Positions 1-7,644 are shown, counted from the stretch's first letter. The stretch is DNA of 64,000 bases from Actinoplanes derwentensis (GCF_900104725.1 NZ_LT629758.1:3720001-3784000); one strand, 5' to 3'. The notes: a model not told the origin generated them from the sequence alone. A program made the numbers and translations.

Positions 1-462
1 GTCGTCCTGCACAACCGTGGCTCGTCGTTCAGCCTCGACCCGGCACACCCCGGAAGAATCGCCCCCGGTGTACGGCCACCGCACACCCTCTGCCCCACGG
101 TCGCCGTCTCCGGTGACACGGTGGTGGCCCTGGGCTGTCAGGGTGGCCGCTCCCAGGCGTGGATCCTCGCCCAGGTGGCCGGCGACGTCCTGAGCACTGA
201 CGATCTGTCCGGGGTGCTGGCCCGGCCGCGGTGGATCATCGGTGCCCGCGAGATCGACCGGGACGTCCCCACCCTGCTCCTGGAACCCGGCACCCCCGAT
301 GCGGCGACGCTGACCAGCACCGCTTCGGCGCTGGACCTGGCCGTCGAGACCACGGCCGGCCCACACGACGACGCCGGCCACATCCAGGTGGCCCGGCTGG
401 CAGCGGGCATCCTGTCCGCGGCCAGTGATCCCCGGGCCGACGGGCTGGCCGCCGTCTACTGA
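1..462 (+). CDS. Gamma-glutamyltransferase, C-terminal part (gene cut by window start)
   Basis: Frame 1 is open from the first base to a stop at 460-462, giving the last 153 residues. The stretch NRGSSFSLDP followed by an APG.RP.HTL segment matches the small (beta) subunit of gamma-glutamyltranspeptidases, which cleave the gamma-glutamyl bond of glutathione-like substrates. The catalytic threonine and the large subunit lie upstream, outside the window. The end of the protein is rather acidic and Ala-rich. Whether it is exported cannot be judged because the N-terminus is missing. An internal GTG at 121 could be mistaken for a start, but the family signature lies upstream of it. Confidence 0.8.
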   Translation, partial: VVLHNRGSSFSLDPAHPGRIAPGVRPPHTLCPTVAVSGDTVVALGCQGGRSQAWILAQVAGDVLSTDDLSGVLARPRWIIGAREIDRDVPTLLLEPGTPDAATLTSTASALDLAVETTAGPHDDAGHIQVARLAAGILSAASDPRADGLAAVY

Positions 463-601
463 GCAACACCCCCTGACGTCCGGATCTGGTCCGGCGCACT
501 GGCCTCATGCCCCTCGAGGCCAGCGGCCGGGCCGGATCCGGGCCTCGTTCTCCCGCTCCCGTCAGCACTTCCCCGATCGCGATCCCCCCGGAGGCCCGGC
601 A

Positions 602-2728
602 ATGAGTGGTGAGCTGGTAATCATCGGCGACGTGATCACCCTGGACCCGGTCCGGCCCCGCGTCACCGCGGTCGCGATCGTGAACGGCCGGATAGCCGCC
701 ACCGGCAGCCCCGCAGACGCGCGCGCGGCGGTTCCGGCCGGAACACCCGAGGTCACCGTGTCCGGCACGATCATCCCCGGTTTCGTCGACAGCCACGTGC
801 ATCTGCTCTGGGCCGGACGACGGGCATCCCGGGTGTCCCTGACCGGCGCCACCTCGATCGCCGAAGTGCAGCAGCGTATCCGCGCGCACGCCCTCGCGAA
901 CCCCGGCGACGGCTGGATCGAAGCCGACGACGACCTGGACCCGTGGGACCTGGCCGAGAACCGCCTGCCCACCGCCGCCGAACTGGAGACAGCCGCCCCC
1001 GGCCGCGGCGTCCTGCTGGACCGGCGCGGCCATGACGCCCTGGTCAACACGACCGCACTGCACCGGGCCGGTATCACCTCGGCCACTCCCGACCCGCCGG
1101 GCGGGCGCATCGACCGCGACCCGAACGGCGAACCGACCGGCCTGCTCGTCGAACATCCGGCGGTCGCACTGGCCCGGGCCGTCATCCCACCGCCGTCCGG
1201 CGCCGACCACCACCGCTGGATCGAAAACGGCCAGCGGGAACTCCTCGCCCACGGCATCACCACCGCGATGGACCCGGCGGTGTCCACGGCCGAACTGTCC
1301 GCCTACGCGGACGCGGCCCGCGCCGGCACCCTCCAGCTCCGGGTGACGGCGATGCCGCTCGGTTCGGAGACCACCACGTTCGCGGACCTGGACCGGGCCG
1401 CCGAGACGTGCGGCCTGGAAACCGCAGACCCCCATCTGCTGGTACGAGGCCCCACCAAACTCTTCCTGGACGGCGGCGGCTCCCTCGGCACAGCTCTGCT
1501 CTCCACACCGTGGCCCACTCACCCCACCCCACCGGCGTCTCCCGAGCCGACCCCGGCCGCAGGCCCGTCACCAGCCGAACCGGCGCCGCTGCCCACATCG
1601 ACGCTTACCCCTTCCTCCGCTACCCCTTCCTCCGGTGTCGTGGAGCCCTTGGGTGTCGGCCCTTCCCAACCCTCAGCCGCAGAACCTGGCCCGGTGGACC
1701 CTGCCTACAGCGAGCCGGTTTCCTGCGGGGTCGTCGAGCATTCCGACTACCACGGGAATCAGACGCTGAGCAGGGAAGTCGTGCTCGCGCATTGCCGGGA
1801 AGCGGCGCTGGCCGGGCGTGGAGCAGGGGTGCACGCGGTCGGGGACGCCGCGATCGACCTGGTGCTGGACGTGCTCGGTGAAGTCGACGCGGTGACACCT
1901 GTCGCGGGACTGGGATTCCACCTGATCCACGCCTATCTGGGGCCGAGTCCGGACGCGATGCGCCGTGCCCGGGATCTGGGCGTGCGGGTGTCGGCGCATC
2001 CGGCGCTCCAATGGGACTTCGGGCTCGGGCTGATCGACCGGCTCGGTGAGGACCGTGCGGCCGCCGCCAATCCACTGCGGTCCTGGCTGGACGCCGGAGT
2101 CGAGGTGGGCGGCGGCTCGGACGGTCCCGGACCGCCGATGGCACCGCTGCACGGCATGTGGCAGGCCCGAACCCGGCACGTCCGCGGGCGCGAGACACCA
2201 CTCGGCCCGGAGCAGGCGATCACCGCGCCCGAAGCCCTGGAACTGTTCACCACCGGCGCGGCCCGGATCACCGGCGGCCCCGGCACCGGTCGGCTCCGCC
2301 CCGGCGACCCCGCCGACCTGGCGTTCCTGACCGGCGACCCGCTCACGCCCGACCCGGACACCCTGCGTTCCCTGACCGTGACGGCAACCATGGTCAACGG
2401 CCGCCTGGTCTTCGAACGGCCCGACTTCCAGCAGACCACCACCACCCAGCCCACCACCCAGCCAGCCGATCCCGAGCCAGCCGATCCCGAGCGGGCGGGT
2501 CCCGAGCGAGTCGATCGCGCGGCGGTAGATCCCGCGGCGGCCGATTCCATGTTGGTCGATGTCGGGTCTGTCGTTCCTGAGCAGGTTGCCTCTCAGGGCG
2601 CCGCGACGGGGATGAGTGGCGCTGGGACGGTTGCTGGTGGGTGGGTTTCGCCGGGGCGGCGGGTTTGGGGATGGGCTGTCAGTGGGCGGGCTGTTCTGGG
2701 GACGGTGGGTGACGTGGCGGGTGGGTGA
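602..2728 (+). CDS. Amidohydrolase family 3 (YtcJ-like) with low-complexity insertion and tail
   Basis: This is a metal-dependent hydrolase of the YtcJ/amidohydrolase-3 type, 708 residues; family members are usually about 500-550. I chose ATG 602 because GGAGG lies about 10 nt upstream and the N-terminal beta strands start right after it. Visible motifs are the metal-binding HVH in GFVDSHVHLLWAG (about residue 60), KLFLDGGGSLGT (about 285), HAVGDAA (about 410), GFHLIHAY and the GGSDGP segment. Two parts are abnormal. A Pro/Ser/Thr-rich block of about 70 residues (roughly 300-372) follows the KLFLDGGG strand, inside the catalytic domain. A tail of about 100 residues after VNGRLVFERP begins with repeats such as PADPEPADPE and becomes Gly/Val-rich. 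The substrate is unknown. The TauE/SafE gene follows on the same strand after about 60 nt. Confidence 0.85.
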   Translation: MSGELVIIGDVITLDPVRPRVTAVAIVNGRIAATGSPADARAAVPAGTPEVTVSGTIIPGFVDSHVHLLWAGRRASRVSLTGATSIAEVQQRIRAHALANPGDGWIEADDDLDPWDLAENRLPTAAELETAAPGRGVLLDRRGHDALVNTTALHRAGITSATPDPPGGRIDRDPNGEPTGLLVEHPAVALARAVIPPPSGADHHRWIENGQRELLAHGITTAMDPAVSTAELSAYADAARAGTLQLRVTAMPLGSETTTFADLDRAAETCGLETADPHLLVRGPTKLFLDGGGSLGTALLSTPWPTHPTPPASPEPTPAAGPSPAEPAPLPTSTLTPSSATPSSGVVEPLGVGPSQPSAAEPGPVDPAYSEPVSCGVVEHSDYHGNQTLSREVVLAHCREAALAGRGAGVHAVGDAAIDLVLDVLGEVDAVTPVAGLGFHLIHAYLGPSPDAMRRARDLGVRVSAHPALQWDFGLGLIDRLGEDRAAAANPLRSWLDAGVEVGGGSDGPGPPMAPLHGMWQARTRHVRGRETPLGPEQAITAPEALELFTTGAARITGGPGTGRLRPGDPADLAFLTGDPLTPDPDTLRSLTVTATMVNGRLVFERPDFQQTTTTQPTTQPADPEPADPERAGPERVDRAAVDPAAADSMLVDVGSVVPEQVASQGAATGMSGAGTVAGGWVSPGRRVWGWAVSGRAVLGTVGDVAGG

Positions 2729-2788
2729 CGTGGGAGTGGGCGTTGGACGTACCGTCGCTGGGGTTTGGAATGGGAATGGGAAGTGGGA

Positions 2789-3559
2789 ATGATGGGCTGG
2801 GGTGAAGCGGCTCTGCTGCTGATTGCCGGGCTGGCTGCGGGAATGGTGAACGCTATCGCCGGCGGCGGGTCGCTGATCACGTTTCCGAGCATGCTGGCCA
2901 TCGGGATGCCGCCGGTGGCCGCCAATGTGAGCAACGCGTTGTCGGTGGCACCCGGATATGCCGCGAGTGTCGTCGGCAGCCGGGCTGACCTGGCCGGTCA
3001 AGGCCGGCGGGTGTTGCGGGTGCTGCCGACCGCACTGTTCGGGGCATTGTGCGGATGTGTGCTGCTGCTGAACACGCCCCGGCGGGTATTCGATTTCGTG
3101 GTGCCGTTCCTGGTTGTCGGGGCGGCGTTGACGCTCGCTTTTCAGAAACGGTTGCGCGGGCTCGTCGGGCATCCGCAGGAGGTCTCCCCGAAACGGGCGA
3201 CGCTGATGTTGCACACGGCGGTGTTCTTGTGCGCGCTGTACGGCGGCTATTTCAACGCGGCCCTCGGGGTGCTGCTGGTGGCCGGTCTGGCGCTGGTACT
3301 GGACGAGACGCTGGCCAGGGTCAGCGCCCTCAAGAACCTGCTGTCCGCATTGATCGGTGTGGTGACGATTCTGGTGTACAGCGTTTTCGGCCCGGTGAAC
3401 TGGGCCGCGGTAGCGGTGATCGCCCCGGCCACCGTGGTCGGCGGCTATCTGGGCGCCCGAGTGGCCCGTAAACTCCCGGCGAACGCGTTGCGCGCGGTGA
3501 TCGTGACGTTCGGCGTAGCTGTCGGGGTCTACCTGTTCATCCGCGCGACTACCAACTGA
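2789..3559 (+). CDS. TauE/SafE-family sulfite/organosulfonate exporter
   Basis: Polytopic inner-membrane protein of 256 residues with about eight hydrophobic segments. The N-terminal signature GLAAGMVNAIAGGGSLITFP is characteristic of TauE/SafE (formerly DUF81) permeases, and a second related half begins near the AALYGGYFNAALG-like segment. The upstream TTG 2765 and GTG 2783 are in frame, but ATG 2789 puts the first helix at the N-terminus and follows a purine-rich GGGAATGGGAAG stretch, so I prefer it. The substrate in this family is usually an anion (sulfite, sulfoacetate), but it is not fixed by sequence. The gene lies close behind the amidohydrolase and may share its transcript. Confidence 0.85.
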   Translation: MMGWGEAALLLIAGLAAGMVNAIAGGGSLITFPSMLAIGMPPVAANVSNALSVAPGYAASVVGSRADLAGQGRRVLRVLPTALFGALCGCVLLLNTPRRVFDFVVPFLVVGAALTLAFQKRLRGLVGHPQEVSPKRATLMLHTAVFLCALYGGYFNAALGVLLVAGLALVLDETLARVSALKNLLSALIGVVTILVYSVFGPVNWAAVAVIAPATVVGGYLGARVARKLPANALRAVIVTFGVAVGVYLFIRATTN

Positions 3560-3590
3560 TAGCACCGCCACCCGGCCCGCGACCGCAAAC

Positions 3591-3746
3591 GTCTGGCACA
3601 AATGTCTGGCACCAGCGCTTAGCACCAATGTCTGACACGGGCGTCTGGCACGAACGTCTGGCACCAGCGCTTAGCACCAATGTCTGACACGGGCGTCTGG
3701 CACGAACGTCTGGCACCAGCGCTTGGCACGAACGTCTGGCACAATG
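3591..3746. repeat. 13-bp tandem repeat organised as 52-bp higher-order units
   Basis: Twelve contiguous 13-bp units (consensus GTCTGGCACNAAC) fill this gap: 3591, 3604, 3617, 3630, 3643, 3656, 3669, 3682, 3695, 3708, 3721 and 3734. Units 2-5 and 6-9 form an almost perfect 52-bp duplication (3604-3655 and 3656-3707), with a partial third copy. The units abut with no unique spacers, so this is a minisatellite and not a CRISPR array. It lies between the exporter stop and the SnoaL-like gene. Confidence 0.9.
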
Positions 3747-3748
3747 CG

Positions 3749-3802
3749 GCGGGCGGAGACCGCGGCCACGACGCAGCGGGCGGAGACGGCGGGCACGACG
3801 CG
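3749..3802. repeat. 27-bp direct repeat, two copies
   Basis: Two imperfect copies of a 27-bp unit beginning GCGGGCGGAGAC (3749-3775 and 3776-3802) directly follow the 13-bp array and run almost up to the ribosome binding site of the next gene. Differences are concentrated in the middle of the unit. Confidence 0.75.
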
Positions 3803-3846
3803 GTGAGTAGGCAGGACAGGGCAGGCATGCCGGAGGGGCGGTCGCG

Positions 3847-4218
3847 ATGGACCTGGTCACGAGACTCGCGGCGTTCATGTCGTGGTATGAGCAGGCGACC
3901 AATCGGCATGACTTCGGCGAGCTGGCACCGTTGATCGCCGAGGACGGGACCTACTGGTTCAGCGACGGCTCACACCAAGGCATCGACGCGATCAGAGCTG
4001 CCGTCGAGAAGACCTTCGCCACCATCCTCGACGAGGTCTACACGATCGAAGGGCTGGAGTGGGTCGCGGTCGCCGATGAGCTGGCCGTGTGTCGCTACCG
4101 CTTCCGCTGGAGCGGCACCGTAGGCGGTGAGCCGGCTTCCGGAGCGGGTCGCGGCACCAACGTCATCGTCAAGCGCGACGGCACCTGGAAGATGCTGCAC
4201 GAGCACTTGAGCCGGTAG
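3847..4218 (+). CDS. SnoaL-like / NTF2-fold protein
   Basis: Protein of 123 residues with the hallmarks of the SnoaL/DUF4440 branch of the NTF2 fold. It has an N-terminal helix ending in WYEQATNRHDF, a strand with LIAEDGTYWFSDG, the helix GIDAIRAAVEKTF, and the final strand with W-K-M-L-H-E-H. Members are small cone-shaped proteins that act as isomerases, cyclases or simple binding proteins. No specific substrate can be assigned. The start is supported by GGAGGGG about 9 nt upstream. Its 3' end faces the convergent GNAT gene with only 2 nt between the stop codons. Confidence 0.8.
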   Translation: MDLVTRLAAFMSWYEQATNRHDFGELAPLIAEDGTYWFSDGSHQGIDAIRAAVEKTFATILDEVYTIEGLEWVAVADELAVCRYRFRWSGTVGGEPASGAGRGTNVIVKRDGTWKMLHEHLSR

Positions 4219-4220
4219 AA

Positions 4221-4775
4221 CTACCTGAGCGAACGCTGGTACCAGGTGCCCGGCTGACCTCCGAGTTCGGCCGGGTCGGCCGGGCCGACAGCAATGAACC
4301 CGGCTTTGGTCAGCACTTTCTGAGACGCGACATTGCGGTGCGCAGTGGCGGCCCGCAGCGTGTGCAAGCCGTGCCGGGTCTCCGCCGACTCGCACAACTC
4401 CAGGACTGCCGCGGTCGCCACACCACGTCCGGCGGCATGTTCCGCGACCCGGTAGCCGAGGTCAGCGCGACGCTCAACGATGTCGGCACGGCGACCGACG
4501 ATGTCAGCACCCTCGCCGGCGATGTCGGTGCGGTGATCAGCGATGTCGTACAGATTGAACCGGCCGAGCACCTGGCCGTCGCCGTCGATGAGCACGTAGA
4601 AGGCACAGATGCCGGCCTCCTGCTCGGCCAGCAGGGCGTGATACCGGTCGGTGAACCGGTCGAAATAGTCGTCGCCGCGGTCGGAAACCGAAGCCGCGAA
4701 GTAGGCCCGGTTCGCCAGCTCGAAAGCCAGGACCGCCGGGGCGTGATCGGCATGCAGCAGCTTCAGCTCGGGCAT
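4221..4775 (-). CDS. GNAT acetyltransferase with heptad-repeat insertion
   Basis: GCN5-related N-acetyltransferase of 184 residues (RimJ/RimL-like). It shows a core strand VLGRFNLYDI, the acetyl-CoA loop region LGYRVAEHAAGRGVATAAV and the helix ASQKVLTKAGF. ATG 4775 is chosen because the domain starts immediately (MPELKLLHADHAPAV); the upstream open frame is repeat-derived. Between the LYDIADHRT strand and LGYRV there is an extra block of about 28 residues made of 7-residue units starting DI or DL (DIADHRT, DIAGEGA, DIVGRRA, DIVERRA, DLGYRV). They are encoded by 21-bp DNA repeats at 4458-4547. In usual members these strands are joined by a short loop. The substrate is unknown. Confidence 0.85.
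   Translation of the reverse strand: MPELKLLHADHAPAVLAFELANRAYFAASVSDRGDDYFDRFTDRYHALLAEQEAGICAFYVLIDGDGQVLGRFNLYDIADHRTDIAGEGADIVGRRADIVERRADLGYRVAEHAAGRGVATAAVLELCESAETRHGLHTLRAATAHRNVASQKVLTKAGFIAVGPADPAELGGQPGTWYQRSLR
4458..4547. repeat. 21-bp in-frame tandem repeat inside GNAT gene
   Basis: The anchor GATGTC (GAGGTC in the first unit) recurs at exactly 21-bp intervals: 4458, 4479, 4500, 4521 and 4542. Because 21 is a multiple of 3, the reading frame is kept and a heptapeptide array results. Confidence 0.85.
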
Positions 4776-4803
4776 CGCCCGACCATAGTCACACCGGCCC
4801 TCG

Positions 4804-5003
4804 AAGCCGACCGACTTTAGTGAGCACCGGTCCCCCAAAGCCGACCGACCCTTGTGAGCACCGGCTACCGAAACCGACCGGGTTCCGGGAGCATCAGCCC
4901 TCTGTAGCCGCCCGGCTCTCGGAAACACCGCCCCCAAGCCGACCCGTTTCCGGGAGCACCAGGCTCCCGAAACCGACCGACTTCGCGAGCACCCACTCCT
5001 GAA
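4804..5003. repeat. Degenerate ~34-bp tandem repeats, about six copies
   Basis: A unit resembling AAGCCGACCGAC followed by GTGAGCACCGG recurs at 4804, 4838, 4871, 4905, 4936 and 4970 (spacings 34, 33, 34, 31, 34). It fills most of the 317-bp gap between the GNAT start and the VanB-type reductase stop. The remaining part (5004-5092) has a short imperfect repeat, CCGTTCAAAGGCGACGG versus CCGTTCAGAGGCAACGG. I see no gene in this gap; short open frames here are repeat by-products. Confidence 0.8.
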
Positions 5004-5092
5004 GATCAAAAACGGGCCGATCCGCCGTTCAAAGGCGACGGAAAAGCTTCGAACGGCCGTTCAGAGGCAACGGGAAGCCGCAAACGACTCCG

Positions 5093-6025
5093 TCACAGAT
5101 CGATCACCAGGCGTGGCCCGGCGGCCCGTGAGACGCAGAGCATCATGCAATTGTTGGCGGCCTTCTCCGAGCGGGTCAGCACGTGGTCGCGATGGTCGAC
5201 CTCGCCCGCGAGCACCCGGGTGTCGCACGTGCCGCAGATGCCTTCCTCGCAGTCGCTGAGCACGTCGATGCCGGCCTCGGTGACCACTTCGAGGGCACTG
5301 CGCCCGGCGGGCACCGCCAGCTCCAGGCCTGATTTCTCCAGTCGCAGCGTGAACGAGCCGGGCTCTGCCACCTCCAGCTCGGGAGCCTCGAAATACTCGG
5401 CGCGCAGGCAGTCGCCCCGGCCCTCGGCTTCCAGGGTCTTCTCGACGGCTTCGATCAGTGAGGCGGGGCCGCAGACATAAACCAGCGTCTCCGATGTCAC
5501 GCCGGCCAGAAGGTCGCCCATCGACGGGCGGCCGGACACCGCCGTCTCGTGGATCGCCGCGGGCGAACCGAGCGCCCGCACCCGCCCCACGAACGGCATC
5601 GTGGCAGCCTTACGCCCGACATAGGCCAGCCGCCACGCCCGAGAGCCCCGCGCCAGTTCCTCGGCCATCGGCAGCAGTGGGGTGATGCCGACACCCCCGG
5701 CGATCAGGACGACCTCCGGCGCGTCCTCCAGCGCGAAATGGTTCTTGACGCCGCGCATGGTGACCCGGTCGCCCGGCCGCACCGTGCGGTGCACCCAGCC
5801 GGAGCCGCCCTTGCCCGCCGGATCGTGCCGCACCGCGATCGTCAGGGACTCACCGCCGGGAACGCCGCACAGCGAATACTGACGAACCGAGCCGTCGCTC
5901 ACCACCAGGTCGACGTGCGCACCGGGGGCCCAGTCGGGCAGAACCGCACCGGCCGGGTCGACCAGGTCGACAGTCAGCACGTCGTCGGCCTCCAGGACCA
6001 GGCCGCGCACCATCAGCTCTCGCAT
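5093..6025 (-). CDS. VanB-type ferredoxin reductase (PDR/VanB family oxidoreductase)
   Basis: Electron-transfer reductase of 310 residues. An N-terminal FAD/FMN-binding beta barrel (about 1-100, with RQYSLCG) is followed by an NAD-binding domain (GGVGITPLLPMAEEL, about 110) and a C-terminal plant-type [2Fe-2S] domain with C-x4-C-x2-C in DCEEGICGTCDTRV and the last cysteine in NNCMMLC. Such proteins pass electrons from NAD(P)H to a Rieske oxygenase, as VanB does for vanillate O-demethylase. No oxygenase partner is in the window. The start at 6025 is preceded by GGGGGAGCGGG. It sits 14 nt behind the cupin gene, so the two are probably cotranscribed from the promoter with the VanR-like operator. 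Confidence 0.88.
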   Translation of the reverse strand: MRELMVRGLVLEADDVLTVDLVDPAGAVLPDWAPGAHVDLVVSDGSVRQYSLCGVPGGESLTIAVRHDPAGKGGSGWVHRTVRPGDRVTMRGVKNHFALEDAPEVVLIAGGVGITPLLPMAEELARGSRAWRLAYVGRKAATMPFVGRVRALGSPAAIHETAVSGRPSMGDLLAGVTSETLVYVCGPASLIEAVEKTLEAEGRGDCLRAEYFEAPELEVAEPGSFTLRLEKSGLELAVPAGRSALEVVTEAGIDVLSDCEEGICGTCDTRVLAGEVDHRDHVLTRSEKAANNCMMLCVSRAAGPRLVIDL

Positions 6026-6039
6026 GTCCCGCTCCCCCG

Positions 6040-6396
6040 TCAAGGCTTGTAGACCACGAAGACCTTGCGGAGCCGTTCGATGACGGTCCACTCGCCCTGC
6101 CAGCCGATCGGGAAATACGCGGTCGTGCCGGCGGTCACCTCGACGGGCTCGCCGCCGTCCTCGGTGACGGTCATGCGACCGGCGACGACGTGGATGATCT
6201 CGCCGCGGGTCAGGAACTCCCAGCGTGAGGTGCCCGGCTCGGACTCCCAGACACCGGAGACGACACGCCGGTCCTCGGTGGCGAAGTCGAGCCGGCTGCG
6301 CACCGGGATCTCGCCACTGAGCGGCTCGGCGCTCGGCTGCCCCAGCAGCGACTCCTTGAGGTCGGTCGCCTCCACCGGTCGGTTGACAGCAGTCAT
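6040..6396 (-). CDS. Cupin-domain protein
   Basis: Single-domain cupin of 118 residues, with the metal-site region GEIIHVVAGRMTVTED and the second motif PIGWQGEWTV. The pattern resembles the DUF861/EutQ-like cupins often found beside catabolic oxidoreductases. The second cupin motif has Trp and Gln where many relatives have His, so metal binding is uncertain. Upstream at 6430-6459 lies a paired GGATCC operator. The reductase gene follows 14 nt downstream on the same strand. It is probably an accessory or isomerising step of the same catabolic path; that is inference. Confidence 0.75.
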   Translation of the reverse strand: MTAVNRPVEATDLKESLLGQPSAEPLSGEIPVRSRLDFATEDRRVVSGVWESEPGTSRWEFLTRGEIIHVVAGRMTVTEDGGEPVEVTAGTTAYFPIGWQGEWTVIERLRKVFVVYKP

Positions 6397-6429
6397 GACC
6401 CCGCTCCTATCGTGTCCGAAGTTGAATGG

Positions 6430-6459
6430 ATTGGATCCAAGAAGTTTATGTCTGGATCC
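6430..6459. promoter_or_regulatory. VanR-like double operator upstream of cupin/reductase operon
   Basis: ATTGGATCCAAG at 6430-6441 matches 11 of 12 bases of the palindromic VanR operator ATTGGATCCAAT known from Caulobacter (recalled, not searched). A second GGATCC half starts exactly 21 bp downstream (6433 and 6454). The site is 34-63 bp upstream of the cupin start. Confidence 0.6.
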
Positions 6460-6475
6460 GGTCGAGCGCCATAGG

Positions 6476-7273
6476 TCAGGCCTTGAAGCGATCCGCCAGT
6501 TCCGCCGTCAAGGCCGGCCAGGCGATCGGGTCGTGCCCGGGGATCACCGGATAACCGCGACGGGCCCCGATGTCCTTCAGACGGCGGATCTGGGCGACGG
6601 TCCGCTCCGGAGTCACCTGGAGGAACGAGCCGATCGCCTGCTCATCGGTGATGTTCTCGGTCAGGTCGGCGGCGTCGCAGGCGAAGACGTAACCGCCGCC
6701 ACCCTCCAGATCGACCACGAAACTCTGGTGACCCGGGGTGTGCCCGGCCGTCAGCAGAGCCGTCACGCCGGGGGCGATCTCCACGTCCCCCTCGGCCAGC
6801 CGCCAGTCGATGCGGGGGTCGTCGTAGTCGATCCGGGCCATCGAGTAGCGCTCCGGCTCGGGATGGCTGGACAGGCCGTAGTCCAGCTCGGCTCTCTGGA
6901 CGTGCACCGGCACCCGGCCGGCGAAATGCTTGAGCCCACCGGCATGGTCGACGTGCAGGTGACTGAGGGCGACTGCGGTGATATCGGTCAGGGCGACCCC
7001 CACCGCATCCAGCGCCTCCTCCAGTGGCTCACCCGGACCGGGCAGCTCCGGCTGATAGTTGGGGCTGGGGTAGAAGCGCCGCCGCAGCGCCGGGTCGCGG
7101 AGCAGCGCCGTGTTGAACCCGGTGTCCAGAAGGAGCCAGCCCTCGCCGGTCTCCAGGAGCAGGCCGGGGACGGGCTCGCGGACCCGCTCGGTGCGGGAGG
7201 CTCCGTGCACGGATGCGGATTTCGGCAGGTCTTCCCAGCCCAGAGTGAGAGCGATGATGCGACTGACGGCCAC
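6476..7273 (-). CDS. MBL-fold metallohydrolase, N-acyl homoserine lactonase-like
   Basis: Metallo-beta-lactamase-fold hydrolase of 265 residues. It has the HxHxDH zinc motif in LSHLHVDHAGG (about 105-115), the third ligand region LTAGHTPGHQSF (about 170), an Asp in VFACDAAD and the final PGHDPIAW. The layout is that of the AiiA-like lactonase branch, which includes quorum quenchers but also many catabolic lactonases. Given the neighbouring VanB-type reductase, a lactone from aromatic or cyclic substrate breakdown is a reasonable guess. The double GGATCC operator lies directly upstream (7289-7315), and the cupin gene starts 79 nt beyond the stop. Confidence 0.82.
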   Translation of the reverse strand: MAVSRIIALTLGWEDLPKSASVHGASRTERVREPVPGLLLETGEGWLLLDTGFNTALLRDPALRRRFYPSPNYQPELPGPGEPLEEALDAVGVALTDITAVALSHLHVDHAGGLKHFAGRVPVHVQRAELDYGLSSHPEPERYSMARIDYDDPRIDWRLAEGDVEIAPGVTALLTAGHTPGHQSFVVDLEGGGGYVFACDAADLTENITDEQAIGSFLQVTPERTVAQIRRLKDIGARRGYPVIPGHDPIAWPALTAELADRFKA

Positions 7274-7285
7274 ACGACCTCCAAG

Positions 7286-7315
7286 ATTGGATCCCAGCTT
7301 ACTTCATATGGATCC
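7286..7315. promoter_or_regulatory. VanR-like double operator upstream of MBL hydrolase
   Basis: ATTGGATCCCAG at 7286-7297 and a second GGATCC at 7310-7315 repeat the arrangement seen at 6430-6459, with the same 21-bp spacing (GGATCC at 7289 and 7310). The site is 13-42 bp upstream of the hydrolase start and 26 bp before the divergent small membrane gene, so it may influence both. Confidence 0.6.
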
Positions 7316-7341
7316 CTCTGGAAGCCGTGTAAATTCATGGC

Positions 7342-7644
7342 ATGCGTGTACCGACTGCGGTGATCACCGCTGGATCTCTGATCGGTGGATGGCAGGTCGC
7401 CCGCCGCACCGGTGTCCGCCCCCTCGGTGGGGCCGTCCTGGTCGCGGGTGGGATCGCCGCCGGCCGGGAGTGGCATCGGACGGTCGGGCCCGCCACCACC
7501 GGCGCGCTGGTCGCCACCTACGTGGGGGCGTTCGCCCTGTCACACCCGCTCGCCAAGCGCATCGGCGCCTGGCCGTCGGTGCTGGCCGTCGCGGCACTCA
7601 CCGCGGCCGCCGCCTACGCGGCCTCCGACCGCCACACCGTCTAG
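7342..7644 (+). CDS. Small membrane protein, unknown function
   Basis: Protein of 100 residues with three to four hydrophobic segments (roughly 5-20, 25-42, 52-68, 75-92) and Arg/Lys in the loops. I recognise no family. It is divergent from the MBL hydrolase, and the VanR-like double site lies in the shared 68-bp upstream region. Its stop codon overlaps the stop of the convergent SMI1/KNR4 gene in the palindromic tetranucleotide CTAG (7641-7644). It could be a structural or helper membrane protein; no function is assigned. Confidence 0.65.
   Translation: MRVPTAVITAGSLIGGWQVARRTGVRPLGGAVLVAGGIAAGREWHRTVGPATTGALVATYVGAFALSHPLAKRIGAWPSVLAVAALTAAAAYAASDRHTV

Noticed and set aside
1673..3664. Long minus-strand open frame over the amidohydrolase and exporter genes
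   Set aside because: Antisense to two genes with clear family signatures; its sequence is Arg/Gln/Pro-rich shadow coding typical of high-GC DNA.
3591..3746. CRISPR array
   Set aside because: Units abut directly without unique spacers, and no cas genes are near.
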